NCBI GenBank assembly: GCA_022559845.1 | Contig: CM040128.1 | Coordinates: 219,837,643-219,901,642, forward strand | Origin: Amorphophallus konjac | Taxonomy: Eukaryota; Streptophyta; Magnoliopsida; Alismatales; Araceae | DNA length: 64,000 bases | Direction: 5' to 3' | Part shown: one piece after another, positions 1 through 11,423 of the stretch | How positions within the stretch are numbered: the stretch's first letter is position 1 | Layout: every line of letters begins with the position of its first letter | Translations under genes and position numbers: made by a program | Notes under the pieces: generated by a model | What the model was told of the DNA's origin: nothing | Databases searched by the model: none | Seen by the model: only the letters and a program-made list of their open reading frames with translations

Positions 1-113
1 AGCGGGTGTCTGCATAAAAGGTCCAGTGACCTGCAGATCCGATCCTGCAGTCTTCGGTGCTATCTTGCTTTTGGTGCATCATTTTTCCTGTTGCATTAAT
101 TTGAGCTGTTTCC

Positions 114-2279
114 ATGGGTGATCCACCGGTTTTCAACGGCTCTAATTTTAATGTGTGGTTTGTGAGTCTGCGCAACTATGCTATATCAGTTAATCCTAAT
201 CTGTGGAAGTTAATTTCACACGGTCCTCACAGATTACCAAAGAAAGTGTCCAAATGGACCGACAGTCACAGATCAAAGAATGGAGAAAATCAGAAAGCTT
301 TCAATTTGATGAAAGCAGCCACTGACAAAGCCTTACATTCTTGCCTTTATGATTGCAGGTCCCCTAAAGACATCCTGGATAAGCTAGAGCTAGCTCACAG
401 GATGAATGAGGACAGCTGCATGATGGCTAACAAGAGCAACCATAGCAGTGATCAAGATGAATTCGAAGATGCTGAAGAGGTAATCAATCCTTTCTCTAGT
501 TACACTTTAGATGACTGGGAAGATGCCTATGCCAATCTGTTACACTCCTATGAAAAACTAGAGAAGAAGAATAAAAGTCTTACAAAGAAGCTAAAAAAAA
601 TGGATCCTATTTCTGGAGGTGAAAATCTTGAAACTCTGAAAACTGAAAATGAAATATTCAGAAGACAAGTGTCGAAACTAGATGAAATCAAATCTGACCT
701 TGATCATGTCAAATCTGAAAACGGAAAACTCAGAAAATAATGTCTGGAATCTGAACAAAAATTAATCAGTCTTGAAAGTGAAAACATATTGATTAATGAA
801 AAGTTCGAGACTGTTAGAGCTGTGAATTTAAAGTTTCAGGAAAACTTTGAAAACTATGAACCAGAAAACTAGAGTTTCCTAACTGATGTATTGTTTGATG
901 ATGATAAACTTGAGCAGGAGAACACTAGTCTAAAGGAAGAAATTGAGAAACTAAGACAGTTGAACTCCACCATGTCAGAGAGATTGCTGACATTTGAAAA
1001 AGGAAAATCTGTTGTTGATAAAAATCAAAATGAGCTCAAACTGAAACAAGAAATAGAAACCCTTAAAAATTTGAATGATGTGATGCATCAACAGATTCTG
1101 GTCTGTGAAGAAGATATAGTCAACTATGAACATCAGATCTCTTCCCTTCAATCTGAAATAAATGATCTGAACAATTCTCTATCAAAATTTGTGGAGGGAA
1201 AAGGTAACCTAGACAAGCTGCTGGGAATGAAAGTAAACTTTCAGAAAGAGGGGCTGGGTTTTAATCTTGTTAATAAAAAGAGTTTTGACAGTAAGCTTCA
1301 CACTTCATTTATGTGTTCTGAGCCGACTAGCACAGCCAGTACACCCATCTTTCAATTCAAGGCTCAGAGGAACCAGAAACCCACTGTCAGTCCCAAAACT
1401 ACTGAACAAACTCAGAAATTGGGAAAGAAAGAAGCCTCACATGGAAAGACCAAAAGTATTTCTGCTGATGCTATGAGTACTGCACATAAGTCGCATGCAC
1501 CCACACACAGTCATGCAAAGATAATTTCATGCTATTATTGTGGAAAAATTGGTCATGTGATGCATAACTGTTATCTCCTGGAATCTGATGAATCGATTCT
1601 TCATTTAGGGATGAAGGAAACAAGAAATTCCAGAAATACACATGTGCACACGACTAAAAAGTCATTCAAGAATCAGTTTACTCACAAAAGGCAACTTAAA
1701 TGTCTCCACTATGGTAGATCCGGTCATGTAATGCATGACTGTTGGTTTCTGAAAGACAATAAGAGTAAGTCATTTAGGAGGAACATTGTTCCTAGAAATG
1801 CTCCAAGGAGACCTTATTGCAATAAGTGTGGTAAGTCCGGCCATACAACTAGGCAATGTTGGCATGCTTAGGGAAGGAAGTCTAATTATGAATCTGTTAA
1901 ATTCCCTGTCATTAGAAACACTTCTGGTACAAATGGACTTGTTTTTGAAAGGAAAACTCTTGCATGTTTTGAGTGTGGTAAGTTAGGCCACAGAGCTAGA
2001 GATTGTTGACAAACTAAAAATAGGAGAAATGCTCATGTAAACATTAGAGAATTTCATTCACGTGCACATAGGTTTCATGATTATACTAATGTGCACATCA
2101 AGAACACAAAACATGTTGTTTCATGTCGTTATTATGGTGGCCTTGGGCATTCTATGAAAAATTACTATTTGATGAAATCTGATGACCTTCATGCACAAAA
2201 ATTGTTGAGAAAACCTGCTAGGAATGTCACTGTTAATTCAGGACCCAAGACCTCTTGGGTACCTGCTTGTGCAAAGTGA
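114..2279 (+). pseudogene. SIRE-B gag with coiled coil and five CCHC-like zinc knuckles, broken by stops
   Basis: The structural (nucleocapsid) protein of a copia element, which packages the element RNA. The ATG at 114 starts a frame opening MGDPPVFNGSNF, matching the gag start of SIRE-A in this window (LPVFDGCNF). Residues about 140-400 are Lys/Glu/Leu-rich and look like coiled coil. Knuckles follow: CYYCGKIGHVMHNC (about 1531-1572), CLHYGRSGHVMHDC (second Cys lost), CNKCGKSGHTTRQC, CFECGKLGHRARDC and CRYYGGLGHSMKNY (decayed). The frame is single, but interrupted by TAA at 738, TAG at 870, TAG at 1869 and TGA at 2007. The last residues (SWVPACAK) resemble the segment preceding the protease in SIRE polyproteins. 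After that, coding similarity stops at once, so pol was deleted here. Five knuckles is many for one gag. Confidence 0.82.
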
Positions 2280-4491
2280 ATATTATTTTACAGGTGTGCC
2301 TTGGGACTGAGGAATAAAGAGGGGTAAATAAGTCAAGGCACTCAAAAGAAAACCCCTTTCTGAACTTTTCAGGTAAATTCCTTGCACTTCCTGTTCTTAG
2401 ATTTACTGCATAGCATGTTAAATCTATTTTTACATATTCATTCATCATCTACATTGTCAAATTTGAATTCTCTGAACTCTCCTCATCTAAAGTGTATGTT
2501 TTGCACTCAACTCTGTTGATGGACATTGCCTGATTAAGAATTCTCTGCAAACATCTGAATTTCACATGATTGTCTGAATTTGCATATGTAGCCATTGAAA
2601 AATCTGATGCACTTAGAACTTTTGGTATTGCATTGTCTTCATGACATATAGGATGATTCAGTGCTTTTAGTTAGGGGGAGTCATTGCATTGTATATCTCT
2701 TATTTTGAAAACTCAAAAAAAAAAGGAGGAAGTGTCTCACTGCATATAGACAGGGGGAGCATGCTTAATCTTTTCAGTTGTGTCTTTGTCTGAACTCTTC
2801 CTGCCCATCTATCTGATTCATCTTATCATTTCTGTAGTGTCAGTGATTCCATCATCAAAACATCTCTCTTGACTGATTCTGAAGCATTCATAACCTAAAT
2901 TTATACCTCATCTGTCAACTCTGAACTACTTTGCTCAAGAGCAGTCTCCCTACTGCAATTTTTCAGAATCCATGTTGGTTGTTAAAATATCAGTCAGCTC
3001 ACTTGAATTAATGAGCCGAGATATGAAGTAAACCTTCAGCCTGAATACTACTTCATAAAAGTTAAAACATCTTTAATGAGGAACCTTCCATTATACATGC
3101 TTAAGAACATTTGTTAACTAGAATTGGTTTAAGTCTTATGTACTCTTATTTGGACTCAAAGAACTTGAAAATATCTGATTCAACCTCTTAATAAACTTTA
3201 ACTGTATGCTTCATGTAAATTCATGTAAGACTATCTGAAATCTGAAAAGTTGAAGTCCATGTCTACGTTGACTGAGATATATAGTGTATGTAGTTGTTCT
3301 TAAACACCTAACTTGTTCTGAATCCATTCTGAGAAAAAGTATGGATAGATCAATGACTGTGGTTACTGAGAAACCTGTCCAAAGGATTGTGTCATGAAGT
3401 ACCATGGTTAACTCTGTTTAAAGAGATGATTGGAAACTACTTTGAGAATATGGCAGAGCAATGGCATAGTTGTATTGAATAATTGGGGATTCTGGCCTCT
3501 GATCAAAGTGTATCCTCATGCCAAAGATACTTTTAATGCTACCTCTGTTCTCTAAAATGGGAGAAGCAATACGGTTGTCACACTGAGTAACTGGGGATTC
3601 TGGCCTCTGATCAAGGTGTCTCCCCACGTCAAAAGGTGTTGATAAACCAAAATTGTTCATTAAAAAAAAGGGAAAAATATGAACATGTGCAAATCAAATT
3701 CTGAAAGAACAATTAAAACTCAGATGCATTCACTTATGTACCTCTTAAAGCAGTCATGGAAAGTAAACTAAGTAAGATGGAAGTTGGTTGAACAAGAATT
3801 TTATATGAGCTTGTAGTTCCTTTTTATTAAGAGTTGGTTCAGATATGAGTATAATTTCTTTTGAAAAAAAAAACTCAGTTTACATCATTCTTAAACCATA
3901 TCTGACAATCAAGGATTCATAAGCTTTTATAATGGAGGAATCTAAAACTTAAATTCTATTTTATGAAGTTGGTATCATGCTGAAAAGTTCTATATCTCAA
4001 TTTTCACTATTTGCTGAATCTGTTCATCCTATTGCTCTCTATCACTGTGCTTTGATTGACATTGGTTCTCATTTATGTGAGACACAACTCTCAGTATAAC
4101 CTGTTAACTTGCAGCCTTTGGATAACCAGAGTTCATCCTTGTAGTTTACTCTTACATCATGGATCATAAGGGAAGAATTCTCTGGTCAAGTGTGTCTGAT
4201 TATGTTGTTTGTCTGCATTAGCTCTCTACCTTCTGCCATGTCAAATGGGGAGTATTTGTTGCATATGCATGTCTGCATAAGTTGTTTGCCTAAGGGGGAG
4301 AATTGTTTTAATTGCTTCTGATATTGTGTTTCCCTCATCTGCTGAACTATTTTGGGTGTCTCATATGCCATCACTAGATTATCAAAGTATTTTTCTCTTT
4401 TTGATGAAGTCAAAGGGGGAGAATACTTTGATGAGTCTAGTCTGAATATTCCATTTCTTTCATTCATGAGACTCATAGTGTTGCCATCATC
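2280..4491 (+). other. SIRE-B non-coding 3' internal region with repeated polypurine-like tracts
   Basis: About 2.2 kb with no credible gene. It lies where pol should be followed by the 3' untranslated part. GGGGGAG tracts occur near 2674, 2754, 4295 and 4418 before the presumed functional one at 4492. Extra polypurine-like tracts upstream of the 3' LTR are known in SIRE-type elements. The junction near 2290-2320 keeps a few codons resembling the gag-protease boundary and then loses similarity, so the deletion breakpoint probably lies there. Confidence 0.55.
3447..3660. repeat. Imperfect 108-bp tandem duplication
   Basis: GGGGATTCTGGCCTCTGATC occurs at about 3485 and again at about 3593, an offset of 108 bp. 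The flanks (gcaatggcatagttgtattga versus gcaatacggttgtcacactga) align at the same offset. Two diverged copies, inside the SIRE-B non-coding region. Confidence 0.65.
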
Positions 4492-4505
4492 AAAAAGGGG
4501 GAGAT
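4492..4505 (+). promoter_or_regulatory. Polypurine tract of SIRE-B
   Basis: aaaagggggagat lies directly before the LTR start TGTTGTGTCC at 4506. This is the usual primer site for plus-strand DNA synthesis. Confidence 0.8.
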
Positions 4506-5079
4506 TGTTGTGTCCCTGTGATTTTGACGATAACAAACACTATAAGTCATCATTTGTTTGTGTCTGCATATGGACGTTTGATTGAGCGTCTCTTGAGTGT
4601 CATTCCATCGAACTGGCTGTGTGCATTTTCGGTGCATTTCATAACTATGTTTCATGGTGGCCATCAATCAATGGATGTCTAGACTCATGCATTTTATAAC
4701 TATGCTCGGGCTAAGTCTATACAGAGCCTTAAGTCTGTACAGAGCCTTGTTACATCGTGAGCTAAGCCTTTTCAAAGTCTATACATTCTTGCATCGTGGT
4801 TGGCAAGTCTGTACATCGCACAGCATGCAAGCCTTCAAAGTCTATACATTCACATGCATGCAAAGTCTGCACATTGCACAAAGTCTATACATTTCTTGCA
4901 GTTGTGTTTGTGCATCAACTTTAAGTCTATACATTGCATTGTCAAGTCTGCACATTTCTTAGTGGCAAGTCTATACATTGTCTGGTCATCCATGCAAAGT
5001 CTATACATTGTTCACAGCACATCGTCATAGTTGCCTCGATGCCATAGAAAGTCTATACAGTCCACTATGCTCAAAATTT

Positions 5080-5134
5080 GACGCCCATCAACAGTGGCGT
5101 CACTTCTGAAACTGACGCCTAGGAAAGAGGCGTC
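5080..5134. repeat. Two GACGCC...GGCGTC inverted repeats in SIRE-B LTR
   Basis: GACGCC (5080-5085) pairs with GGCGTC (5096-5101) across 10 nt. GACGCC (5114-5119) pairs with GGCGTC (5129-5134) across 9 nt. The same stem occurs in the gypsy B LTR at 39145-39166. Confidence 0.8.
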
Positions 5135-5265
5135 TTTTTGTTGAGCATCGATTTAACAAAGTCTAGACATCGTCTAGTTGCATATCGCATAGTCTGTACA
5201 TGATGCATTGTGTTCCCATGCTTTAACACTAGGCATTGCAAAGTATGTACATTAGTTGCACATTG

Positions 5266-5279
5266 AACTCCATGTTTAT
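5266..5279 (+). repeat. Left target-site duplication of the LINE-derived insertion
   Basis: aactccatgtttat here matches aactccatgtctat at 9333-9346 with one mismatch. The right copy still reads as part of an AAGTCTATACAT-type unit. Confidence 0.75.
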
Positions 5280-5412
5280 CCAAAAAGTCAATGTGTTGGT
5301 ATTTTCTCCATGCGATTCTCTCTCCTCACGTTCTCCCCCTCCCGCTCTCGCGACCCCATCTCCCGCCCTTTCCCTCACGGCGGCTGCCACTGTTGGTGAT
5401 CCTCTTCCGGCC

Positions 5413-8400
5413 ATGGCTGCTGGGGGGGAGGCGTCTTGCCTCCCCCTCCCCCTCCTGCTCTCTCGCCGGAGTCACCTGCTGCCCTAGATCCGGCCCATGA
5501 GCTCCCAGGTGGTCCTCATTCGCTCCTCCATGATGTTTCTATCGCGGAAGGCCCCTCTCTCGCTCCTGCCGTGGACGGAGTTGGGCCTGCCCATGCCCCT
5601 GCGTCGTCAACGGGTGGTGTCCTTGCCACTCCCATCGACGGTCATCACGGTGGTGCTCTGCTTGCAGCCCCTGCTCCGGCCATCTCCTCCTCTCCCGTTG
5701 GCGTCGATCGCGATTCTCTGCCTAACCCGATGCCCAATCTAAGCTGCCACATTTTTGGCCCTCTCAGCACGCCACCCCGCGTGGGCATCTCTCCACCGTC
5801 GATTTCCCCTCATCGTCCCATGCACCCTCTGTCAGCTGGACACGCCACCAAGTCAACCTGCCTGCCTGCGCTGACCGACCCCTCCTTCGATGGGACTTGC
5901 ACCATTTACGGTGCTCTGTTTCCCGCCAACACTTCGACGGGGGCCCCCTCCCCTACTCCGGCAGGCCTTCTTCTTGGCTCCTTGGCCCCCACGGCGGTGC
6001 CTTCTGCTGCCACGCCGGTCGGGATCCTCGGCGCGCGGCCTCCGGACGCTCCGGTGGACCCCCCCGACCACCCCCCGCAGGCGGGTGCCCCTTCTGCCGG
6101 TGGGTCTTCGCTCGCGTCGCACCTTGGTTCAAGGCTGCTAGCAACCCCTGCAGCCGCGCCCCTTGCAGCGGCCGGTGGCCTGCTCGCGCCTGCCGCCCCC
6201 CCTCCTGCCGTCCACGGCGCTGCAGCTTGTGCCTTACATGCTGTCTCCTCCTCGGCGGTCACGTCTGCGACCGATCCTGATCTCCCTCCTACTCTGTCCT
6301 CTTCGGCAGTGGACGGTTCGGAGCGACCTGCCCCTCGGCAGGCCGCTGCTGCACTCTGCCGCCTCACAGTGCCGTCAAAGTCCCCCCCCTGGCAACCTGC
6401 ACCTCGTGCTGGCAGTCTCCCTGGGGTGGACCTCCTAGGGGCCTCTCCCGGTGCCACCGTTGGGCCCTCCTTTGCCCAGGCGGTCCTCCAGTCCATCACC
6501 CCCCCCTCACTACCCCTACCCGTCCGTGCGCCTGCTTCCACTGATTCTGGTGAGCCGGCCATCTTCTTCACCCCAGAGGATATTCTCATTTCATGCCAAC
6601 CTCTGGCCTTTGCGGTTGTCGCCAGGACCCTTCGAGGCCGGCCTCCGTTCCAGGATATTCGAGCTCACCTCGCCCAAAGGTTCCAGTTCCGGCAAGACTT
6701 CTACCTCAGCGCCTTGGACAACCGGCATCTACTCCTGCGCTTTCAGAATGAGGAGGACTTCCTCCTTGTCCTGCTCAAGGAAGTGCTCTATGTGAAGGGT
6801 CGCCCCTTCTTCTTCTCTAGATGGCACGTGAGGTTCTCTCCTGAGGAGGACTCGCCCGTAGCCCCTGTTTGGGTGGAGATGCCGTCCATCCCGGCCAACT
6901 TCTACAACGAACATATGCTCCTCTCCATCGCAGGCACTGTTGGCAAGCCCCTCAAAGTGGACCGTGACTCCCTCCGCCTCACCCGCTTGACAGCTGCTAG
7001 AGTTTGCGTCCAGATGGACGTCTCCAACAAGCCTCCTGCCTGTGTTTGGATCAACTGTGGGGGCTGGGGCTTCTGGCAGCAGCTTATCTACCCGAGCATC
7101 CCCCACTTCTGCTCCTCTTGCCGGCGCTTGGGTCACTCCTCGGCTCTGTGCAAAGGCCGCCCTATCGGCCCTTCGGTGTTTGGTCCTTCAAAGCTCGCCC
7201 ACGTAGCTCGTCAACCGCTAGGGACGCCTGCCTCTACAGGTGCCCAACAGGCCCACGCAGCCGTGCCCCTCTCAGCTGGTGGTTCCCCCACATTCGCTCC
7301 CTCGGTGCCCTGCTCTGCTCCGTTCACGTTGCCTCCCAACGTGGGTGTCGACACCCACCCTGCGTCCACCGTCCCGGCTCCGTGCCTTGCTTCCCCCTCT
7401 GCGTCGGAGGAAGCTCTTGCTGTCTGCTGCTCAGTTCCTACCGAGGCTTGCCTTGGCACTGCGCAGGCGTCGTCCGGAGTTTGTCCGCCTACGGCCCTTC
7501 CGGGCTCCTCCACGTCGGCACCTCCGGCTTCATCCACGCTCGGGCTAGCTGGTCATGGAACCCCTGCCTCCTCTGCTCCCCCTCCACCTTCAGGTTCGCT
7601 GTCCGTGAAGCCCATGGCCTCCTACGGGCCCCTGCCCTTGCCCTCGGGTGACTTCGCATGTGTGGCGGCTCCCGTGGACTTGCCTCTTGCTAGCATCCAC
7701 GCCTCCCAGGTCCTACCAGGCGATGCACCTCCAAGCTTGGCAGTTGTCTCCCTCCAGCCGGCCTTCTGTTCCCTACCCTCTGCTCCCATTCCGTTGGAGC
7801 CTTCACCGCAGCTGGCTACGGTTCGCTCGCCCTCTTCCTTCGCTCAGCTCTTGCATGGCGCTCAGCCTCCTAGCGCATTGGTCAGCGCTCCAGCTGACTC
7901 ACACCCCCTGGGAGTTGACTTTCCTCCTGCTGGCCTTCATCCGAGCGTGCAGCCCTCTGCTCCCTTGTGCTCTGCCCCCGAGCTTGCTGTTGGCGTTGCA
8001 CCTACGGGTACCAGCTTAGCCCCACCGGCTCCTCGCTCGGTGGCTGATTCTGCTGCTATCCACTCACCGGCCCGTGGAGATGAGGGGCCTCCCGCCCCTG
8101 CCGTGGAGCGCCCTTTATCTCTGCGCCGCACTATTCAAGTGCTCTCTGTGCCAGGATTGGAGCCCTTGTCTCACTTTCCGGACTTGCCGGCAGCACATGC
8201 GAGATTTATTGGCCTCGCCCTTCCTTCGGTCACAGGTGTTTGTGGTGTTTGCCCTCCGTCTCCATCGACAGTGGCCTTCGCGTCCATCCCCCGGGCAGCT
8301 CACCCTTCCGGGATGGGCGTCCCTCGCCTCCCGGCACCGGATACTCACCCCCATGGCGGCCCCTCCTTGCCGCTTGCTGGACTTAATGCCGATGCGGCAG

Positions 8401-9049
8401 CTTGGTCCCCTGGAGCGCAGCCTTCCTCCCAGGCGGCTGCCGTTGTAGGGTCCTTGGCTTCCTCCTCTTCTCCGACGGCTGCCCCTCGCCTCTCCTTTGC
8501 CCAAGCTTTGAAGAAGAAAATCAACCGGGCCCCGCCCGGGCCGATCCTCGACTCCGCCCCGTCTCCTGCTCCGATGCTTCCCGTGGGTTTTGTGCCCCCC
8601 CGGATCTTGGCATGCCTCTCAGGTTCCCTCAGCTCGTCCAGGCGCTTCATGTCCCCGGGCTTGAGCCTGCTTCGGGGCTCCGTGACCTTACGGCGGCTCA
8701 TACGGCTTTTGTGGGCACCTCTGGCCCGGACCGTTCTAGGCCGCCCTCGAGGATGGATGGTGGAGCACCTCGGCGTTCCTTCCGACGGTCCAACTCCACC
8801 TCCTCCTCGCGTGATCGTCAGTGCATGTTTGAGGACGCTGCTCTTCCTCCCCGTCGCTCTCTTCGGCTCCAGTCTTCTTCGTTGGCGCCCCCGCCGCTGA
8901 CCGACTCTTCCTTCACGGAGGTGCCCGAGACAGACGGTTCGGAGGTCGACCCTCTTGATTGGCCTTTCTCTCCGGGTCGTCAGCGCGGTGTCTGTTCTGT
9001 GTTCTCTTCCGATTCTGAAGGGGTCTTCGACGAAGATTCCTTTTTGTAG
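5413..9049 (+). pseudogene. LINE ORF1-like protein (DUF4283-type domain plus CCHC zinc knuckle), frameshifted
   Basis: A Pro/Ala/Ser-rich protein of about 1,200 codons. The first good ATG (5413) is in another frame from the main body, separated by a run of seven Gs near 5421, so a frameshift there is likely; the main frame runs from about 5436 to 8900. Residues about 370-560 (nt about 6550-7110) look like the DUF4283 domain common in plant LINE ORF1 proteins, followed by CSSCRRLGHSSALC, a CX2CX4HX4C knuckle (about 7108-7150). The C-terminal part continues in a second frame (to the stop at 9047-9049), implying a frameshift near 8590-8640. The segment VPGLEP occurs in both frames, a short internal duplication. 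Known role of such proteins: binding LINE RNA. ORF1 this long is unusual. Confidence 0.72.
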
Positions 9050-9332
9050 GGGCCATGTTTCATCTGTGGGTTATTGGGCTTTTGTTTCTGCCCTCGCTTG
9101 GGTCCTCTTGGTTGTTTCTACTTTCTTGGGCCCTTGGCCTTGTACGCTTCTTGCCCCCCCCTCTTTGGGCGTTTCCCCTCCACCCCCCTGTACCCCTCTC
9201 TTTTTCTTCGTTCATATATGAAAATCGCTTGCCTGGAGGCCGGGATAGTGTTTTCATCTTCTTCCGTAATGAAGAGATGAACCCCCTCTCCCGTCTCCCC
9301 CCTTGCAAGTATTAACTTTAGTTAAAAAAAAA
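9050..9332 (+). other. 3' UTR and poly(A) tail of the LINE-derived copy
   Basis: Begins after the stop codon at 9047-9049 and ends in the A-run at about 9324-9334. It holds T-rich and C-rich tracts and no coding signal. Confidence 0.7.
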
Positions 9333-9346
9333 AACTCCATGTCTAT
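9333..9346 (+). repeat. Right target-site duplication of the LINE-derived insertion
   Basis: aactccatgtctat directly after the A-run; one mismatch to the left copy at 5266-5279. Confidence 0.75.
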
Positions 9347-10445
9347 ACATTGCTTCATGCATTGCACGTTGAGTCTGCACATTCATTTGGCATGTCATTG
9401 CATCCATTTGTAAATGTTCATAGCTTTGCATACGTGAAGTCTGTACATCATTATCCAGCGTCTCACTCAGCGTCTAAGTGAGTGTGAACATTGCTTCGGT
9501 AAGTCTATACAATGCATCGTCTCATGCATCGTCTTTCAAGTCTATGCATTGTAAGACCAAGTCTGTACATTGCATCATCTCGTGCATCGTCTTACAAGTC
9601 TATACATTGTTTGTTCAACACACACATGAAGTCTGTACAGCCTAAGTCTGTACATCCATTTGTCTGCCCTGCACACACAAGTCTATACATTGTCATGTAG
9701 CACACACATGAAGTCTGTACAGCCTGCATTGTCTTGTAGCTTGCACGAAGTAAAGTCTGTACATTGCCTAGTCTGCATCTTCCAAAGTCTATACATTGTC
9801 ATCTTTACCTACGTTCAGAACACTAAGTCTGTACATCGGTAAAGTCTGCACATTGGCAAAGTATGTACATCGGTCAGTCTCACTTAGCGTCTTGCGCATG
9901 CATCGTCTGACAAAGTCTGTACATCGTTAGTCTGTCCAAGGCATATCACAAAGTCTGTACATCGTGCGTCTGTCCAAGGCATATCATAAAGTCTGTACAT
10001 CGTGTGCATCATTTCACAACTCTTCACTGCTGTCTCATGCATTCTAAGTCCATACACTACATTTGGGCATTGTTCTTCACAGCAAGTCTGTACATTGCTT
10101 TGTCATGCACATAAACGTCTAAGTCTATACATTGCTTCATTGCATGCTACAAAGTCTGCACATCTCGTTTGCACTAAGTCTGTACATGGTCCTGGCGCTC
10201 GCAAAGCCTGTACATGGTCCTGGCGCTCGCAAAGTCTGTACATCGACTTGGCGCTCGTAAAGTCTGTACATCGGCTTGACGCTCACAGAGTCTTGCTGCG
10301 TCTATGTGCATAGTCCATGCATTGTCAAGTCTATACAGTGTCTCTCTTAGCGTCTTGTGCATGCAGCATAGAAAGTATGTACATTCGTTGACAGACTCAT
10401 GCATAAACACCAAGAAGAAGTCTATACAATCCTTTCCAAGCATTC

Positions 10446-10597
10446 AAGTCTATACACTCTAGTGTCTGCATCGCATTCATGTCAAGTCTATACACTCTTG
10501 TGTCTGCATCGCATTCACTTCAAGTTTATACACTCTTGTGTCTGCATTGCATTCACTTCAAGTTTATACACTCTTGTGTCTGCATTGCATTCACTTC
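10446..10597 (+). repeat. 38-bp tandem repeat, four copies
   Basis: Units start at 10446, 10484, 10522 and 10560, with a partial fifth at 10598. Each holds AAGT(C/T)TATACACTC followed by tgtgtctgcatcgcattca or a close variant. A local tandem expansion of the wider micro-repeat. Confidence 0.85.
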
Positions 10598-10726
10598 AAG
10601 TCTATACACTCAATGATTCATCATGCATGTACACACTTTGTTAAAAGCCTGAACCAAGTCTGTACATCCATCTAATATCTTCTTATGACTGCTTGACAGG
10701 TACATCCTTCGAGAAAAAAATGTTTG

Positions 10727-10807
10727 GGCACGTGATCTGAGGTTGGCACCTGGCACGTGATCCGAGGACAAAGAGGGCACAAGGCCTAATTGCTGCTGCT
10801 ATAAATA
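10727..10807 (+). promoter_or_regulatory. SIRE-B LTR promoter: two G-boxes and a TATA box
   Basis: GGCACGTGAT occurs twice (G-box CACGTG at 10729-10734 and 10754-10759), each followed by (c/t)gagg, then TATAAATA at 10800-10807. G-boxes are known binding sites for plant bZIP and bHLH factors. The motif position is seen; use as the promoter is inferred. Confidence 0.6.
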
Positions 10808-11187
10808 CGAAGCTTCCTCCATCTGGAGAAGATCAATAATGAGAGAGCAAGAGAGTGATCGAAGAATCAAACAGAAGAGAAAGAGCTAGCAGAGAGCAGA
10901 AGAAAGAAAAGAAGAAGAAGAAGAGAAAAGCAGAGTGTGAAAGCTAAAGAAGAAAAAGGGAAGAGAGAGCTTGCAGGAAGAGAGAGGTAGAGAGCTCGTG
11001 AAGAGGAAGAGAAGCTTCGTTGTCTTCACTGGACTTTGGATCAGATCCAATCTAGTTTGCTCCTGCGAGAGCTACCTTGTGCATTTCATTTTCCAGCTTT
11101 CAGTCGCTGCGTTTTTATCATTTTTTGTTTTTCCTTTTATCCGTACACACTTTGTTCTTCTGATTCTCTGGTTGGAGATCGGGGTTC

Positions 11188-11423
11188 CTCCTGTTGATTC
11201 AGGAGAAGGGAGACTTGGAGCCTCCGTTTGCTAGTGACTGGTGTCACTAGCGGTTTCCCTCTGGGTTTCAGAGGAAGAGAGACTTGGGTCTCTGGGTTCC
11301 CCTCCAGTTTGGAGGAAGGGAGGATTGGTCCTCCGGTTGCAAGCGGCTGGGTGTTGCTTGTGGGTTCCCTCCTAGGTGGAGGAAGAGAGACCTCGGTCTC
11401 TGGTTTGCTAGTGACTGTGTGTC
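11188..11423 (+). repeat. Tandem two-hairpin modules in SIRE-B R/U5 (left part)
   Basis: Downstream of the TATA box. Type-1 stems: CTCCTG/CAGGAG (11188-11205), CCTCTG/CAGAGG (11258-11274), CCTCC/GGAGG (11301-11315) and CCTCC/GGAGG (11368-11382). Type-2 stems: AGAGAC/GTCTCT (11278-11293), GGAGGA/TCCTCC (11319-11334) and AGAGAC/GTCTCT (11386-11401), all with 4-nt loops. A third hairpin, CTAGTGAC-TGGT-GTCACTAG, is at 11231-11250. Arm sequences differ between modules but stay complementary. Confidence 0.8.
11419..11423. repeat. Left TSD of element D (GTGTC)
   Basis: GTGTC here equals GTGTC at 17667-17671, flanking the two LTR ends exactly. Confidence 0.9.

Larger units (their letters stand above)
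5280..9332 (+). mobile_element. LINE-derived (non-LTR) insertion with ORF1 only, poly(A) tail, no ORF2
   Basis: A GC-rich 4.05-kb block interrupts the AT-richer SIRE-B micro-repeat array and is bounded by a 14-bp near-perfect duplication. It ends in an A-run (about 9324-9334), so it inserted in plus orientation. One long ORF1-like frame is present, then about 280 bp of 3' UTR. No endonuclease or reverse transcriptase frame exists. It could be an internally deleted LINE or a non-autonomous derivative mobilised by an intact relative. Confidence 0.8.
4711..10660 (+). repeat. Dispersed AAGTCT(A/G)TACAT micro-repeat array (about 50 units) in SIRE-B U3
   Basis: By eye about 15 units lie between 4711 and 5250 and about 37 between 9340 and 10660, all in direct orientation, 15-50 bp apart. 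The core is AAGTCT(A/G)TACAT followed by TG, CG or GCC. Variants include AAGTCTGCACAT, AAGTATGTACAT and AAGTCTATACACTC. The LINE-derived insertion splits the array. Intervening sequence is low-complexity, with gcatcg and tcatgca phrases. Confidence 0.85.

Noticed and set aside
5853..8701. Long minus-strand and alternate-frame ORFs across the LINE ORF1
   Set aside because: GC-rich coding DNA leaves mirror frames open; they lack any motif and overlap the better-supported plus-strand frame.
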